From: Micrococcaceae bacterium
GTDB taxonomy: Bacteria > Actinomycetota > Actinomycetes > Actinomycetales > Micrococcaceae
Direction: 5' to 3'
Length of the DNA stretch: 5,220 nucleotides
Assembly: GCA_003486025.1 (NCBI GenBank)
Contig: DNHA01000023.1
Span: 1 to 5,220 of the forward strand
The position numbers and the translations under genes were made by a program. Below the pieces are notes generated by a model, which did not search any database, was not told the origin of the DNA, and saw only the letters and a program-made list of their open reading frames with translations. Within the stretch, counting starts at the first letter, position 1. Each line of letters begins with the position of its first letter. Below, in pieces: positions 4,929-5,220 of the stretch.

Positions 4929-5220
4929 GACAGTCCTTTCGGCCGGGCAACCTGTTCCACGACTCGCCCCAGCCAGTCGATGGTCAGCGCTAGCAATGCA
5001 ACCAGCAGCGAACCGGCAATCAACACCGCGTTCAAGTTCAGGTTCACCCCGGTGGTGAGGAGAATTCCTAGTCCACCACCATTAATGAAGGTCGCCAAAG
5101 TAGCCGTACCAACGAGCATTACCAAAGCGGTTCGAATTCCGGAAAGCATGACCGGAACCGCAAGCGGTAGCTCCACCTTGAAGAGGACCGCAGATTGGCT
5201 CATTCCGATACCGCGCCCTG
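4925..5220 (-). CDS. OpuC-type ABC transporter permease, C-terminal part only
   Basis: This is the membrane subunit of the same importer, cut by the right edge; 97 residues are visible. The first visible residues, GRGIGMSQSAVLFKVELP, are the end of the EAA loop, the cytoplasmic segment that docks on the ATPase in binding-protein-dependent permeases, with the conserved G and the VELP end. Two hydrophobic stretches follow: LAVPVMLSGIRTALVMLVGT continuing to ATLATFI, and NAVLIAGSLLVALLALTIDW near the C-terminus. The ATG at 5203 is an internal methionine within the EAA loop, not a start, because five in-frame codons before it continue the motif. It overlaps the binding-protein gene by four bases, so the two are translationally coupled. 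The ATPase and probably a second permease should lie beyond the right edge; they are not visible here. Confidence 0.9.
   Translation of the reverse strand, partial: GRGIGMSQSAVLFKVELPLAVPVMLSGIRTALVMLVGTATLATFINGGGLGILLTTGVNLNLNAVLIAGSLLVALLALTIDWLGRVVEQVARPKGLS

Noticed and set aside
4366..5058. Plus-strand open frames opposite the ABC transporter genes
   Set aside because: They lie antisense to clearly recognised binding-protein and permease genes, with no domain or ribosome binding site of note.
5201..5203. ATG at 5203 as the start of a 92-residue permease-like protein
   Set aside because: In-frame codons continue upstream to the edge and spell the preceding part of the EAA loop (GRGIG), so this is an internal methionine of a longer permease.

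Overview
The window looks like an ordinary chromosomal stretch from a mid-GC actinobacterium, most likely a Micrococcaceae member of the Arthrobacter/Glutamicibacter type. This is inferred from protein style (QP-rich DUF4190 proteins, classic YceI, OpuC-type transporter), TANNNT -10 elements placed directly in front of ATG codons (leaderless or near-leaderless starts), and long perfect-stem terminators with weak U-tracts. No rRNA, tRNA, CRISPR array, transposase or phage gene is visible.

Layout, left to right. (1) Positions 2-1138 (+) hold an MFS exporter gene cut by the left edge. (2) Positions 1135-1794 (-) hold a LysE/RhtB-family exporter, convergent with the MFS gene; the two stop codons overlap. 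(3) Positions 1895-2224 and 2283-2705 (+) hold two tandem DUF4190 membrane proteins that are clearly paralogous. They end at a strong bidirectional hairpin terminator (2726-2774). (4) Positions 2818-3375 (-) hold a cytoplasmic YceI-family lipid-binding protein. Its upstream region carries two copies of a TTGA-N4-TCAA palindrome, one over the probable -35 and one just downstream of the probable transcription start. (5) Positions 3599-3757 (+) hold a small, very acidic 52-residue ORF with a leaderless-type promoter, divergent from yceI. (6) Positions 3951-4928 and 4925-5220 (-) hold the end of an OpuC-type quaternary-amine (glycine betaine/choline/carnitine) ABC operon: the C-terminal part of a permease, translationally coupled to a lipoprotein substrate-binding protein, closed by a 20-bp hairpin.

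The genes do not form one pathway. They are separate transcription units: two exporters facing each other, a membrane-protein pair, a YceI unit that looks stress-regulated, and an osmoprotectant uptake operon. I see no sign of a new multi-gene system. The most informative signal is regulatory: the paired palindromes at the yceI promoter resemble the binding site I recall for the redox-sensing MarR-type regulator RosR of Corynebacterium glutamicum, whose regulon, as I recall, includes a YceI-type gene. The small leaderless ORF is the least described gene here.
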